Below are positions 34,733 to 44,000 of a stretch of DNA of 64,000 nucleotides, one piece after another. The translations under genes and the position numbers were made by a program. Source of the DNA: Agrococcus sp. SL85 (GTDB lineage: Bacteria > Actinomycetota > Actinomycetes > Actinomycetales > Microbacteriaceae). The DNA is taken from NCBI RefSeq assembly GCF_026625845.1, contig NZ_CP113066.1, positions 1,116,001 through 1,180,000 on the forward strand. Direction: 5' to 3'. The stretch's first letter is position 1; every line of letters starts with the position of its first letter. A model generated the notes under the pieces. It was not told where the DNA came from. It did no database searches and worked only from the letters and a program-made list of their open reading frames with translations.

Positions 34733-34941
34733 GCGAAGTGGGCGTCTGCACAATCCACTCGCCGGAATGCGGGTCGCCCGGCCATTGAGCGCCCGCCGCG
34801 CCTCCGGGACGATGTCAGGAACCCGGGGCGCCGCCCGCCGGCACCCGGGCCGCGCCGGCCAGCACCGCTCGGCGCCTCCCGTCCGCCCCCGCAGCACCCC
34901 CGCGCCGCCGCGTCCCTCGGCGGCCCCGAGGAGGAGATCCC

Positions 34942-36279
34942 ATGACCCAGGCAGACGGCGCCACCACGGCGCCCCCGGCCGACGAGATCGTCGTCAGCCC
35001 CAAGGACGTGCGCCGCATCGCCGGCGCAGCCTTCGTCGGCACCGCCCTCGAGTGGTACGACTACTTCCTCTTCGGCACGGCGGCCGCCCTCGTCTTCAAC
35101 CGCCTCTTCTTCACCGAGCTCGACCCGAGCGCGGCCGTGCTCGCCTCGCTCGCGACCTTCGGCGTGGGCTTCGCGGCGCGCCCGATCGGCGCGTTCATCT
35201 TCGGCGTGCTCGGCGACCGCATGGGGCGTCGGCCCACGCTCGTGCTCACGATCGTGCTCATCGGCATCGCCACGGGCGTCATCGGCCTGCTGCCGACCTA
35301 CGCCGACATCGGCCTCCTCGCGCCCGCGCTGCTCGTGACGCTGCGGCTCCTCCAGGGCCTCGCCGTCGGCGGCGAGTGGGGCGGCGCCACGACGATCGCG
35401 ATCGAGCACGCGCCCGTCTCGCAGCGCGCCCGGTACGCCGCGCTCGTGCAGGTCGGCTCGCCCGTCGGCACGCTCATGTCGTCGGGCGCCATCGCGCTCG
35501 TGCTGCTCTTCCCGCCCGCCGAGTTCGACGCCTGGGCCTGGCGCCTGCCGTTCCTCGCGGCCTTCCCGCTGCTCGCGATCGCGCTGTGGATCCGGCTGAA
35601 GGTCGAGGAGTCGCCCATCTTCGAGGACCTCGTGCGCCTCGACCAGCGGGCCAAGGTGCCCGCGCTGCAGGTGTTCACGAAGGCCTGGGGCCGCCTCATC
35701 GTCGCGGTCGCTGCTGCGTTCCTCGGCGTCGGCGGCTTCTACGTCATGAACACCTTCGTCGTCAGCTACGCCGCGAACACGCTCGGCGTCGACCGCCAGG
35801 TGGCGGTGAACGCCACCCTCATCGCCGCCGGCGCGCAGATCGTCGTCATCCTGCTCTGCGGCCGCCTGGCCGAGCGCATGGGGCCCGGGCGCGTCACCTT
35901 CTGGGGCGGCATCCTCACCGCCGCGGCGGCCGCGCCGCTCTTCTGGCTCATCGACACCGGATCGCCCCTCGCGATCACGTTCGCGGTCACGGCCGGCATC
36001 GCGCTGCTCACGATCACCTACGCCGTCACCGGCGCGCTGCTCACCGAGCTCTTCCCGCCGGAGCTGCGCTACAGCGGCGTCTCGCTCGGCTACAACATCG
36101 CCGGCGCGCTCTCGGGCTTCCTGCCCTTCGTCGCCACCTGGCTCATCGGCCTGAACGAGGAGCCGGTGTCCTGGCCCGCCGTCGTGATCCTCGCGATCGT
36201 CTCGCTCATCACCGCGGCCGGAGGCTTCTTCGGCGAGCGGCTCCGGGTGCGCGACAAGGCGATCGTGCAGGCGGCCTGA
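34942..36279 (+). CDS. MHS-family metabolite:H+ symporter
   Basis: This 445-residue protein has 12 predicted helices of the MFS metabolite:H+ symporter type. IAGAAFVGTALEWYDYFLFG at the start, AARPIGAFIFGVLGDRMGRR (motif A) and GEWGGATTIAIEHAP are signatures shared with ProP, ShiA and KgtP. It probably imports the organic acid or amide used by the linked catabolic enzymes. GAGGAG precedes the ATG at 34942. The 209-bp gap upstream holds possible regulator half-sites. A strong hairpin follows the stop. Confidence 0.9.
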   Translation: MTQADGATTAPPADEIVVSPKDVRRIAGAAFVGTALEWYDYFLFGTAAALVFNRLFFTELDPSAAVLASLATFGVGFAARPIGAFIFGVLGDRMGRRPTLVLTIVLIGIATGVIGLLPTYADIGLLAPALLVTLRLLQGLAVGGEWGGATTIAIEHAPVSQRARYAALVQVGSPVGTLMSSGAIALVLLFPPAEFDAWAWRLPFLAAFPLLAIALWIRLKVEESPIFEDLVRLDQRAKVPALQVFTKAWGRLIVAVAAAFLGVGGFYVMNTFVVSYAANTLGVDRQVAVNATLIAAGAQIVVILLCGRLAERMGPGRVTFWGGILTAAAAAPLFWLIDTGSPLAITFAVTAGIALLTITYAVTGALLTELFPPELRYSGVSLGYNIAGALSGFLPFVATWLIGLNEEPVSWPAVVILAIVSLITAAGGFFGERLRVRDKAIVQAA

Positions 36280-36296
36280 CCTCCGCACCGCGGTCG

Positions 36297-36347
36297 GACG
36301 GCCCCGGTCCGGCGGACGCGAGCAGCGCCCGCCGGCCCGGGGCCGTC
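36297..36347 (+). terminator. Terminator hairpin after the MHS transporter
   Basis: GACGGCCCCGGTCCGGCGG (36297-36315) pairs with CCGCCGGCCCGGGGCCGTC (36329-36347) with one mismatch and a 13-base loop. It begins 18 bp after the MHS transporter stop and ends 18 bp before the convergent VOC gene's stop, so it may serve both. Confidence 0.75.
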
Positions 36348-36364
36348 GTCGGTCGTAGCGGTCG

Positions 36365-37024
36365 TCAGTCGCGCGCGTCGGGCCAGCCCGCGATGTCGAC
36401 GCCGTGGTTGTCGGGGGAGGCGAGGGTGACCCACGCGGGCGCCTGCGCCTCGTCGGCGATGCGGCCGCCGGCCTCCGCAGCAGCCTCCACGCGGGCCCGC
36501 CATCGATCGGCGGGCACGAAGACGTCGAGGTGCGTGCGGCCGCGGCCGGCCGCGTCGCCCGTGATCGGGTTCACCGCCAGCTGCGGTCCGCGGCGCAGCG
36601 GATCGACCGCGTCGGCGTCGCCGAACGGCTCGTAGCCGAGCGCGGCGAGGAAGAACGCCCGCACGTCGGCCTCGCTGTGCTGGGCGACGTAGAGCTGGAT
36701 CGACTGCACGAGGGCGGGCTCGGCCCGCAGCCCCAGGGCGGCGCCCGCGCTCGACACCGCGGCCGCGAAGGGTGCGGCGCCCGCGGGGATGCCCTCGAAG
36801 TCGGGGTGCGGCACGCTCACGACCGCGGCCTCGGGCCGCAGGTCGACGTCCGGCCGCACGCCGTGCCGCTCGGCGGCCTCCGCGACCGCCGCCACGAGCG
36901 AGGCCGCGTGCGCGAAGGAGTCGGCGAGGAAGACCGCCTGCGGGCCCGTCGCCACCACGCGCCAGTCGCCCACGCCCTCCGCCGCGTGGAAGGCCGCCGT
37001 CGTGATCCGCTCGTCGTCGTGCAT
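36365..37024 (-). CDS. Fusion of a pterin dehydratase-like domain and a VOC domain
   Basis: This 219-residue protein has an N-terminal part that resembles pterin-4a-carbinolamine dehydratase: WRVVATGPQAVFLADSFAHA...AEAAERHGVRPDVDLRPEAA. The catalytic HHPD of true enzymes is changed to HGVRPD, so activity is doubtful. The C-terminal part (LVQSIQLYVAQHSEADVRAF to PDNHGVDIAGW) is a glyoxalase/VOC fold. The ATG at 37024 is chosen because homology starts there. Such fusions occur in actinobacteria and are usually annotated only as VOC proteins. It stands alone; the substrate is unknown. Confidence 0.7.
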   Translation of the reverse strand: MHDDERITTAAFHAAEGVGDWRVVATGPQAVFLADSFAHAASLVAAVAEAAERHGVRPDVDLRPEAAVVSVPHPDFEGIPAGAAPFAAAVSSAGAALGLRAEPALVQSIQLYVAQHSEADVRAFFLAALGYEPFGDADAVDPLRRGPQLAVNPITGDAAGRGRTHLDVFVPADRWRARVEAAAEAGGRIADEAQAPAWVTLASPDNHGVDIAGWPDARD

Positions 37025-37154
37025 GCGTGCTCCTCGCTCCGCGGCCGCGCCCGCCGCCGATCCGCCGTGCCCAGCATCCTCGCGGCGCCCCGGCAGCGCA
37101 ACGGCGCGATCGCAGCGGGCGCCGGAGCCGCCCGGAGGCGCGTAGCCTCGGAGC

Positions 37155-37349
37155 ATGGACGACGCCACGATCACGCCCGTCGAGCTCTCGCGCGAGCTCG
37201 GGATGGACCGCAAGGGCAAGCAGATCCGCGGCTTCCTGCGGAACCCCGCCGACGGGCGCGGCCCCTTCGAGGGCCACGAGATCGGCACCCCCTGGCACCT
37301 GACCGCCGAGCAGGCCGACCGCATCCGCGCGCACTTCCGCAAGGGCTGA
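37155..37349 (+). CDS. Small conserved-looking protein of unknown function
   Basis: This 64-residue protein is MDDATITPVELSRELGMDRK, a basic middle (GKQIRGFLRNPADGRGP) and a helix-like end TAEQADRIRAHFRKG. The pattern suggests a compact DNA-binding or adaptor fold (it resembles the pairing of an N-terminal helix-turn-helix with a basic tail), but I do not recognise the family with certainty. It lies alone between the VOC and LacI genes. Codon use is normal for the genome and the reading frame starts right after a purine-rich stretch (GGAGC), so it is likely real. Confidence 0.55.
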   Translation: MDDATITPVELSRELGMDRKGKQIRGFLRNPADGRGPFEGHEIGTPWHLTAEQADRIRAHFRKG

Positions 37350-37457
37350 GCCGCCTCGGCGTCGGGGGCGCGACGCGACGCCCGGCCGCCGGCCGACGAG
37401 CAGGCGCTGGCGCGCAGCCTCCGAGCCGCCCCGCGAGCGCGGCGCTACGGTGGCACG

Positions 37458-38573
37458 GTGCCGAAGCAGCCCACCGTCTACGACGTCGCCCGGAGGGCGG
37501 GCGTCTCGACCGCCACGGTCTCGCGCACGCTCAGCCGGCCCGACGAGGTGCGGGCCGCGACGCGCGACGCCGTGCTTGCCGCCGTCGACGAGCTCGGCTA
37601 CGTGCCGAGCGCGGCGGCGCGCGGGCTCGCGAGCCGCCGCGCGGGCACGCTCGGGCTGCTCTTCCCCGACGCGGACGGCGTCGGGGCGACCGACACGGGC
37701 GAGCTGCCGGTGCTGACGACGACGGGCCGCACCGAGGTGGAGATCGTGCGCGACCGCCGCACGGCGCCCACGACCTCGATGGTCGACCTCTTCACGGCCG
37801 AGGTGGTGCGCGGCGCCGAGCTCGAGGCGTGGCGGGCGGGCCTCGCCGTCACGATCGCCGTCGCCCGCGGCTCCTCCGCGACGGCGATGGCCGCAGACAT
37901 GGCGGGGCGCGTCGACGGCATGGCGGTGCTCTCGGCGACGCTGCCGGACGACGACCTGCAGCGCATCGCGCGCCGCATCCCCGTGGTCGTGATGGCCGCC
38001 CACGACCGCGAGGACGGCCTCGACCACGTGCACGTCGACAACCGCTCCGCGATGCGCGCGCTCGTCGGCCACCTGGTCGACGAGCACGGCTACCGCGACC
38101 TCGCGTTCTTCGGCGGCCCGGCAGGCTCGCCCGACGGCGAGGAGCGCTTCGCGGCGTTCCAGGAGGTGCTGCGCGACCGAGGCGTGCCGGTGCCGGAGGC
38201 GCCCATCGCGCGCTCGGCCTTCACCTACGAGACGGCGCGCGAGGCGACGACGGCGCTGCTCCAGCGCGGCGTCGGCGCGCTGCCGCGCGTGCTCGTCTGC
38301 GCCAACGACCAGACGGCGCTCGGCGCGCTCGACGTGCTGCGCGAGGCGGGCGTGGAGGTGCCCGAGCGCGTGGCGCTCACGGGCTTCGACGGCATCGACG
38401 CCTCCGCGCGCTCTCGACCGCGCCTGACGACGGTCGAGCAGCCGATGCGCGACGTCGGGAGGGCCGCGATCGACCGCCTGCTCGCGCGACTGGCTGACCC
38501 CGCACTCCCCGCCGCGACCGTGGGGCTGCCCGTGCGCGTGCTCCTGCGCGAGAGCTGCGGCTGCACCGGTTGA
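37458..38573 (+). CDS. LacI-family transcriptional regulator
   Basis: This 371-residue repressor has the N-terminal helix-turn-helix VYDVARRAGVSTATVSRTLS and hinge ELGYVPSAAARGLASRRAGT, then a periplasmic-binding-protein-like ligand domain ending LTGFDGIDASARSRPRLTTV. It most likely controls the transporter and glycosidase genes that follow. A near-perfect LacI-type operator lies 41 bp after its stop and 63 bp before the substrate-binding protein start. It has a GTG start at 37458; family homology begins at residue 4. The inducer is probably a beta-glucoside or oligosaccharide, by context. Confidence 0.88.
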   Translation: MPKQPTVYDVARRAGVSTATVSRTLSRPDEVRAATRDAVLAAVDELGYVPSAAARGLASRRAGTLGLLFPDADGVGATDTGELPVLTTTGRTEVEIVRDRRTAPTTSMVDLFTAEVVRGAELEAWRAGLAVTIAVARGSSATAMAADMAGRVDGMAVLSATLPDDDLQRIARRIPVVVMAAHDREDGLDHVHVDNRSAMRALVGHLVDEHGYRDLAFFGGPAGSPDGEERFAAFQEVLRDRGVPVPEAPIARSAFTYETAREATTALLQRGVGALPRVLVCANDQTALGALDVLREAGVEVPERVALTGFDGIDASARSRPRLTTVEQPMRDVGRAAIDRLLARLADPALPAATVGLPVRVLLRESCGCTG

Positions 38574-38613
38574 GCCGCGCCGCGGGATCGCATCACGGGT
38601 TGCGCCCCGCCGA

Positions 38614-38627
38614 TGTATGCGCTTACA
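38614..38627 (+). promoter_or_regulatory. LacI-type operator upstream of the oligosaccharide operon
   Basis: TGTATGCGCTTACA is a 14-bp near-palindrome (TGTAWGCGCWTACA) with the central GCGC typical of LacI/GalR family operators. It lies between the LacI-family gene and the gene it should regulate. Confidence 0.65.
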
Positions 38628-38690
38628 CTCGCCGGGACGCACCGACGGCGGTGCAGCTCGGCGACGGGCACCTCGACGAGGAGGAGCAAG

Positions 38691-40373
38691 ATGCGCAGGC
38701 ATGGAAGCAGGGACCAGCGGGCAGCGGCCTCGCGATCGATCGCGAGGAAGGGCCTCGCGGCGGTCGCCGGCGCGGCGGTCGTCGCGCTCGTGGCGGGCTG
38801 CGCGGGCGGCGGCAGCGGCGAGGGCGGCGCGGCGAGCGGCGACACCCCGCTGCTCGTGGCGATGGACAACGGCTCGCCCACCTTCACGGCGAACTTCAAC
38901 CCGTTCAGCCCCAACAAGCGCACCGCGTCGCTGCTCATGTACGAGCCCCTCATGGTCTTCAACGCCATCGACGGCGAGGGCACCCCCTTCATCGCCGAGT
39001 CGATGGAGCAGCCCGACGCCCGCACCGTGGTCTTCACGATCCGCGAGGGCATCACGTGGAGCGACGGCGAGGCCCTCACGCCCGACGACGTGGCCTTCAC
39101 GCTCCAGCTCATCAAGGACTTCCCCGCGCTCGACGTGCGCGGCGCGTGGACGAACATCGAGTCGGTCGCGGTCGACGGCCAGGACGTCGTCGTGACCCTC
39201 AACGGCGAGAACGTGCCGGCAGCGCGCGCCATCGCGCAGACGGTGATCGTGCCCGAGCACATCTGGGCCGACGTCGAGGATCCGACGACCTTCCTCAACG
39301 AGCAGCCGGTCGGCGCGGGCCCCTACGTGCTCGGCGAGTTCACGCCCAACGAGTACACGCTCGACCGCAACGAGGACTACTGGCAGGTCGAGGAGGTCGC
39401 CGCGAGCGAGCTGATCCTCCCGGCCGCGAACACCGAGCTCGAGATCGTCAACAACCAGTACGACTGGGCCTACTCCTACATGTCCGACGTCGACAGCACC
39501 TGGGGCGCGGCCGAGGAGGGCAACACCCACTGGTTCCCGCCGGGCGGCACGATCTCGCTCATGCCCAACCTCACGCAGGCGCCCTTCGACGACCCGGAGT
39601 TCCGCCAGGGCCTCTCGCTCGCGCTCGACCGCGACCGCATCGCCGACGTCGCCGAGGAGGGCTACGTCGAGGCCGCGGGCACCACGGGCCTGCTGCTGCC
39701 CAACCAGGAGGCGTGGCTCAACCCCGACATCCCGGACGCCGGCGCGGTCTCGCAGGACCTCGACGCCGCCGAGGAGCGCTTCGCGAACGCCGGCTACACG
39801 ATGGAGGGCGACCGCCTCGTGGGCCCCGACGGCCAGCAGCTCGAGGTGACGCTCACGACGCCGAACGGCTACACCGACTGGCTGCGCGGCGCGACCGAGG
39901 TGCAGGAGCAGCTCACCGCCGCCGGCATCGCGGTCACGCTCAACCAGCCGCAGCCCGCGGCGTACCAGCAGGAGCTGCAGAACGGCAACTTCGAGCTGAT
40001 CATCGGCTCGTTCGGCGGCACGGGCTCCGTGTACGACGACTTCAACGCGCTCATGTCGTCGAGCTTCTACCAGGAGGTCGGCACCACGACGACCGCCAAC
40101 TTCCAGCGCTACCGCTCGGACGAGGCGGACGCCCTGCTCGACCAGCTGCGCGTCACGACCGACGAGGCCGAGCAGCGCGAGATCGGCTACCAGCTGCAGA
40201 CGATCATGCACGAGGAGCTGCCCGTCGTGCCGCTCTTCTACGGCGGCCTGTGGGGCCTGTTCTCGGAGCAGCGCTTCACCGGCTGGCCGAGCGCCGAGGA
40301 CCCGTACGCCACCCCGCAGACGTGGGACGCGAACCCGCTCCTCATCGTCACGAGCATCGAGGCCGTCGAGTGA
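38691..40373 (+). CDS. Family 5 extracellular solute-binding lipoprotein
   Basis: This 560-residue lipoprotein has lipobox LVAGC (Cys37) after a basic signal peptide. It belongs to the peptide/nickel/oligosaccharide binding family 5: KRTASLLMYEPLMVFNAIDG, EGITWSDGEALTPDDVAFTL, PVGAGPYVLGEF and PEFRQGLSLALDRDRIADV are family landmarks. Although annotated for peptides, many members in actinobacteria bind cello- or other beta-oligosaccharides, and the linked GH1 and GH144-like genes favour that here. GAGGAGG and AGGAGC sites precede the ATG at 38691. It is first of a five- or six-gene operon. Confidence 0.88.
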   Translation: MRRHGSRDQRAAASRSIARKGLAAVAGAAVVALVAGCAGGGSGEGGAASGDTPLLVAMDNGSPTFTANFNPFSPNKRTASLLMYEPLMVFNAIDGEGTPFIAESMEQPDARTVVFTIREGITWSDGEALTPDDVAFTLQLIKDFPALDVRGAWTNIESVAVDGQDVVVTLNGENVPAARAIAQTVIVPEHIWADVEDPTTFLNEQPVGAGPYVLGEFTPNEYTLDRNEDYWQVEEVAASELILPAANTELEIVNNQYDWAYSYMSDVDSTWGAAEEGNTHWFPPGGTISLMPNLTQAPFDDPEFRQGLSLALDRDRIADVAEEGYVEAAGTTGLLLPNQEAWLNPDIPDAGAVSQDLDAAEERFANAGYTMEGDRLVGPDGQQLEVTLTTPNGYTDWLRGATEVQEQLTAAGIAVTLNQPQPAAYQQELQNGNFELIIGSFGGTGSVYDDFNALMSSSFYQEVGTTTTANFQRYRSDEADALLDQLRVTTDEAEQREIGYQLQTIMHEELPVVPLFYGGLWGLFSEQRFTGWPSAEDPYATPQTWDANPLLIVTSIEAVE

Positions 40374-40404
40374 CGCCGGCCGAGCCGCGACAGGAGGCGT
40401 GAGC

Positions 40405-41385
40405 ATGCGGTACGTCGCCCGGAAGGTCGGGCTCCTGCTGCTGACCCTCTGGGCGGCGATCACCGTCAACTTCTTCCTGCCGCGGCTCATGCCGGGCTCG
40501 CCCACCGACGCCGCGCTCGCGCGGCTCGCGCAGAACGGGCCCGTGAGCCCGGAGGCGCGGGCGGCGATCGAGGCGCAGCTGGGCGTGCCCGGCGGCAACC
40601 TCGCCGAGCAGTACCTCGACTACCTGGGGAACGTCGTCACCCTCGACTTCGGCGTCTCCTACACCTTCTTCCCCCGCACCGTGGGCGAGCTCGTGCTCGA
40701 GGCGCTGCCGTGGACGCTCGTGATGGTCGGGATCGTCACGATCCTCGCCTTCATCATCGGCACGCTCATCGGCGCGATGGCCGCCTGGCGCCGCGGCAGC
40801 TGGCTCGACTCGCTGCCGACGCTCTCGGGCACCTTCCTCGCGGCCTTCCCCTACTTCTGGACGGCGCTCCTGCTGCTGTTCTTCGTGGGCTACGGGCTCG
40901 ACTGGTTCCCGACCTCCGGCGCCTACTCGCGGCGCGCGACCCCCGAGCTCACGCTCGAGTTCCTGCTCGACGCCTCGTACCACGCGGTGCTGCCGGCCCT
41001 CACGATCCTGCTCACCTCGGTGGGCGGCTGGATCCTCGGGATGCGCAACGCCATGATCAACACGCTCGGCGACGACTACGTGACCTTCGCCGAGGCCAAC
41101 GGCCTGCGGCCCGGCACCGTCGCGCTCCGCTACGCGGCGCGGAACGCCGTGCTGCCGAACCTCACGGGCTTCGGCCTCGCGCTCGGCGGCGTCGTCGGCG
41201 GCTCGCTGCTCGTCGAGCAGGTCTTCTCCTACCCGGGGGTCGGCTACCTGCTGTTCAACGCCGTCACCAACCAGGACTACCCGCTCATGCAGGCGCTGTT
41301 CCTCATGATCACCGTGAGCGTGCTGCTCGCGAACTTCATCGTGGACCTCCTGTACGGCGTGCTCGACCCGAGGACCCGCCGATGA
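40405..41385 (+). CDS. ABC importer permease, DppB type
   Basis: This 326-residue protein has about six membrane helices. YVARKVGLLLLTLWAAITVN, PRLMPGSPTDAALAR and the C-terminal EAA-like loop NGLRPGTVALRYAARNAVLP identify a DppB/OppB-type permease; FSYPGVGYLLFNAVTNQDYP is also characteristic. ATG 40405 fits the AGGAGG site best (7-base spacing); a GTG at 40399 is too close. It overlaps the next permease gene by 4 bp. Confidence 0.9.
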   Translation: MRYVARKVGLLLLTLWAAITVNFFLPRLMPGSPTDAALARLAQNGPVSPEARAAIEAQLGVPGGNLAEQYLDYLGNVVTLDFGVSYTFFPRTVGELVLEALPWTLVMVGIVTILAFIIGTLIGAMAAWRRGSWLDSLPTLSGTFLAAFPYFWTALLLLFFVGYGLDWFPTSGAYSRRATPELTLEFLLDASYHAVLPALTILLTSVGGWILGMRNAMINTLGDDYVTFAEANGLRPGTVALRYAARNAVLPNLTGFGLALGGVVGGSLLVEQVFSYPGVGYLLFNAVTNQDYPLMQALFLMITVSVLLANFIVDLLYGVLDPRTRR

Positions 41386-42329
41386 CCGCGCAGAAGCCCC
41401 AGCCGGAGACCGTGGCGTCGCGGCTCGAGGAGATCCAGGCGGGCCGGCCCGCCGCCCGCCGCCCCGGCGGCGCCACCGTGCTGCTCCGCTCGTTCTCGAC
41501 CCTGTGGTCGGTGCCGAAGGCGCGCATCGGGCTCATCATGCTGGGCGTCTTCCTGCTGGCCGCGGCCTTCGCGCCGCTGCTCGCGCCCTACGACGCGCAC
41601 GACAACTCCTTCGGCCGCAACGAGGCGCCGAGCGCCGCGCACTGGTTCGGCACCACGGGCGCCGGCGAGGACGTGCTCTCGCAGGTGATCTTCGGCGCGC
41701 AGGTGTCGGTGCTCGTGGGCCTCGTGGCCGGAGCGGGCGCGATGCTCATCGCGGTCGTCGTGGGCCTCGCGTGGGGCTACGCGCGCGGCTTCGGCGCCGA
41801 CGTCGCCGACTTCGTCGTCAACCTGTTCCTCGTCATCCCCGGGCTGCCGCTCATGATCGTCCTCGCGGCGTACCTGCGCGGCGGCGGCCTCGTCATGATC
41901 ATGCTCGTCGTCATCGTCACCGGGTGGGCGTGGGGCGCGCGCGTGCTGCGCGCGCAGGCGCAGACCCTCCGCAGCCGCGACTTCGTCACCGCCGCGCAGT
42001 TCTCGGGCGACGGCACCGCGCGCATCGTCTTCCGCGAGATCCTGCCGAACATGCTCTCGCTCATCACGGGCGGGTTCTTCGGCTCGGCGACCGCCGCGAT
42101 CCTCGCGGAATCGGGGCTCTCGTTCCTGGGGCTCGGCGACCCGCAGACCGTCAGCTGGGGCTCGATGCTCTTCTGGGCGCAGAACTCGAACGCGCTCCTC
42201 ACCGGGCAGTGGGTGCTGCTGCTCGCGCCGGGTCTCTGCATCGCGCTGCTCGCGACCTCGCTGACGCTCATCAACTTCGGCGTGGACGGGCTCTCGAACC
42301 CGCGCCTGCGAGAGGGGAAGGGCCGATGA
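41382..42329 (+). CDS. ABC importer permease, DppC type
   Basis: This 315-residue membrane protein pairs with the DppB-type permease. It has an extended N-terminus (about 45 residues), then KARIGLIMLGVFLLAAAFAP, HWFGTTGAGEDVLSQVIFGA, and the EAA loop AAQFSGDGTARIVFREILPN followed by ILAESGLSFLGLGDPQTVSW, all typical of DppC/OppC. ATG 41382 overlaps the upstream stop by 4 bp, and its own stop overlaps the ATPase gene ATG by 4 bp. Confidence 0.9.
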   Translation: MTAQKPQPETVASRLEEIQAGRPAARRPGGATVLLRSFSTLWSVPKARIGLIMLGVFLLAAAFAPLLAPYDAHDNSFGRNEAPSAAHWFGTTGAGEDVLSQVIFGAQVSVLVGLVAGAGAMLIAVVVGLAWGYARGFGADVADFVVNLFLVIPGLPLMIVLAAYLRGGGLVMIMLVVIVTGWAWGARVLRAQAQTLRSRDFVTAAQFSGDGTARIVFREILPNMLSLITGGFFGSATAAILAESGLSFLGLGDPQTVSWGSMLFWAQNSNALLTGQWVLLLAPGLCIALLATSLTLINFGVDGLSNPRLREGKGR

Positions 42330-43997
42330 CCGAGCCGCTGCTGCAGGTGCAGGACCTGTCCGTCGTCTACGAGCCGGCGGGCGCCGAGCCCGTGCACGCC
42401 GTCGAGGGCGCCACCTTCGACCTCGCGCCCGGCGAGTTCATCGGCCTCGTGGGGGAGTCGGGGTCGGGCAAGTCGACGCTCGGCTTCGCCGTCACGCGCC
42501 TCACGAAGGCGCCCGCGCGGATCGCCGCGGGCAGCATCCGCTTCGACGGCGTCGACGTGGCCACGCTCGAGGGCGAGGCGCTGCGCGCGCAGCGCCGCGG
42601 CGGGTTCGCGATGGTGCTGCAGTCGGGCATGAACGCGCTGAGCCCCGTGCGCACGATCGCCGACCACTTCCGCGACATCTACCGCGCCCACGGCCACGTG
42701 CCGCGCGGCCGGGAGCGCGCCCGCAGCGCCGAGCTGCTCGACAAGGTGCGCCTGCAGGGCGCCGTGCTCGACCGCTACGCCCACGAGCTCTCCGGCGGCC
42801 AGCGGCAGCGCGTCGCCATCGCGCTCGCGCTCGCGCTCGAGCCGCGGCTGCTCGTGTTCGACGAGCCGACCACGGCGCTCGACGTGCTCGTGCAGCGCTC
42901 GGTGATGGAGACCATCCGCGAGCTGCAGGCGGCCGAGGGCTTCAGCGCCATCCTCGTGAGCCACGACCTCGGCCTCGTGCTCGAGTCGACCTCCCGCACC
43001 CTCGTCATGCACGAGGGCCGGATCGTCGAGGACGCGCCGTCGGAGGACGTGCTGCTGCGCCCGCGTGCCGACTACACGAAGGGGCTGCTGCAGCACTACG
43101 CCGACCCGCGCGCCGAGGTCGTCGAGCTGCCGGGCCTCGTCTCGCGCGGCGGCTCGATCGAGGTCGCCGCCTCCACGGCGCTGCCCTCGCGGCGCGGCGC
43201 CACGGTGCCCGTCGTGCTCGACGGCGTCTCGAAGACCTATCCCGGCCGGCGCCGCAGCGACGACCCGGTCGTGGCCGTCGACGACGTCTCGTTCACCCTC
43301 GAGCCCGGCCAGTCGATGGCGCTCGTCGGCGCCTCCGGCTCCGGCAAGTCGACCATCGCGAAGCTCATCACCGGCGTCGAGCGGCCCAGCGCGGGCACGA
43401 TCCGCGTGGGCGAGCGCCAGGTGGAGCGGCTGCGGCGTCGCGAGCCTGCGGGGCCTGCGCCACGACGTGCAGATGGTCTTCCAGGATCCGTACTCGGCGC
43501 TCAACCCGCTCCACACCGTCGAGTACGCGCTCATGCGGCCCATCCTGAACTTCTCGGGCCTCCGGGGCGACGCCGCCCGGGCGCGGATGCTCGAGCTGCT
43601 CGACTCGGTGGGCCTGCGCCCCGTCGAGCAGTTCGCGGCGAAGCTGCCGCACCAGCTCTCCGGCGGGCAGCGGCAGCGCGTCGTCATCGCCCGCGCGCTC
43701 GCATGCGAGCCGCAGGTGATCATCGCCGACGAGCCGGTCTCGATGCTCGACGTCTCACTGCGCGCCGGCGTCCTCGCGCTGCTGCAGGACCTCCGCGCGC
43801 AGTGGGGCGTGAGCATGCTCTTCATCACCCACGACCTGCTGAGCGCGCGTGTGGTGACCGATCGCATCCTCGTGCTCGACGGCGGCCGCGTCGTCGAGCG
43901 CGGCGACACGGCGCACGTGCTGCGCCACCCCACGGACGACTACACGGTGGCGCTGCTCGACGCGGTGCCGCAGCCCGCACGGGCAGGAGAGGACTGA
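42326..43997 (+). pseudogene. Fused double ABC ATPase (DppD-DppF type), 1-base frameshift
   Basis: Two ATPase modules are joined in one gene. The first has Walker A GESGSGKSTL, signature LSGGQRQRVA and LVFDEPTTALDV. The second has GASGSGKSTI, LSGGQRQRVV and IIADEPVSMLDV. The second module is broken: VERLRRRE is in one frame and LRGLRHDVQMVFQDPYSALN in the next. Removing one C of the CC at 43445-43446 restores a 556-residue protein. Single-gene DppDF fusions are common in sugar-type importers of actinobacteria. If real, the frameshift would disable the importer; sequencing error is quite possible. ATG 42326 overlaps the permease stop. Confidence 0.85.
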
Positions 43998-44000
43998 GCC

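Noticed and set aside
38613..38690. Longer start (ATG 38613) for the family 5 binding protein
   Set aside because: That ATG overlaps the LacI-type operator, and the signal peptide and ribosome site fit ATG 38691.
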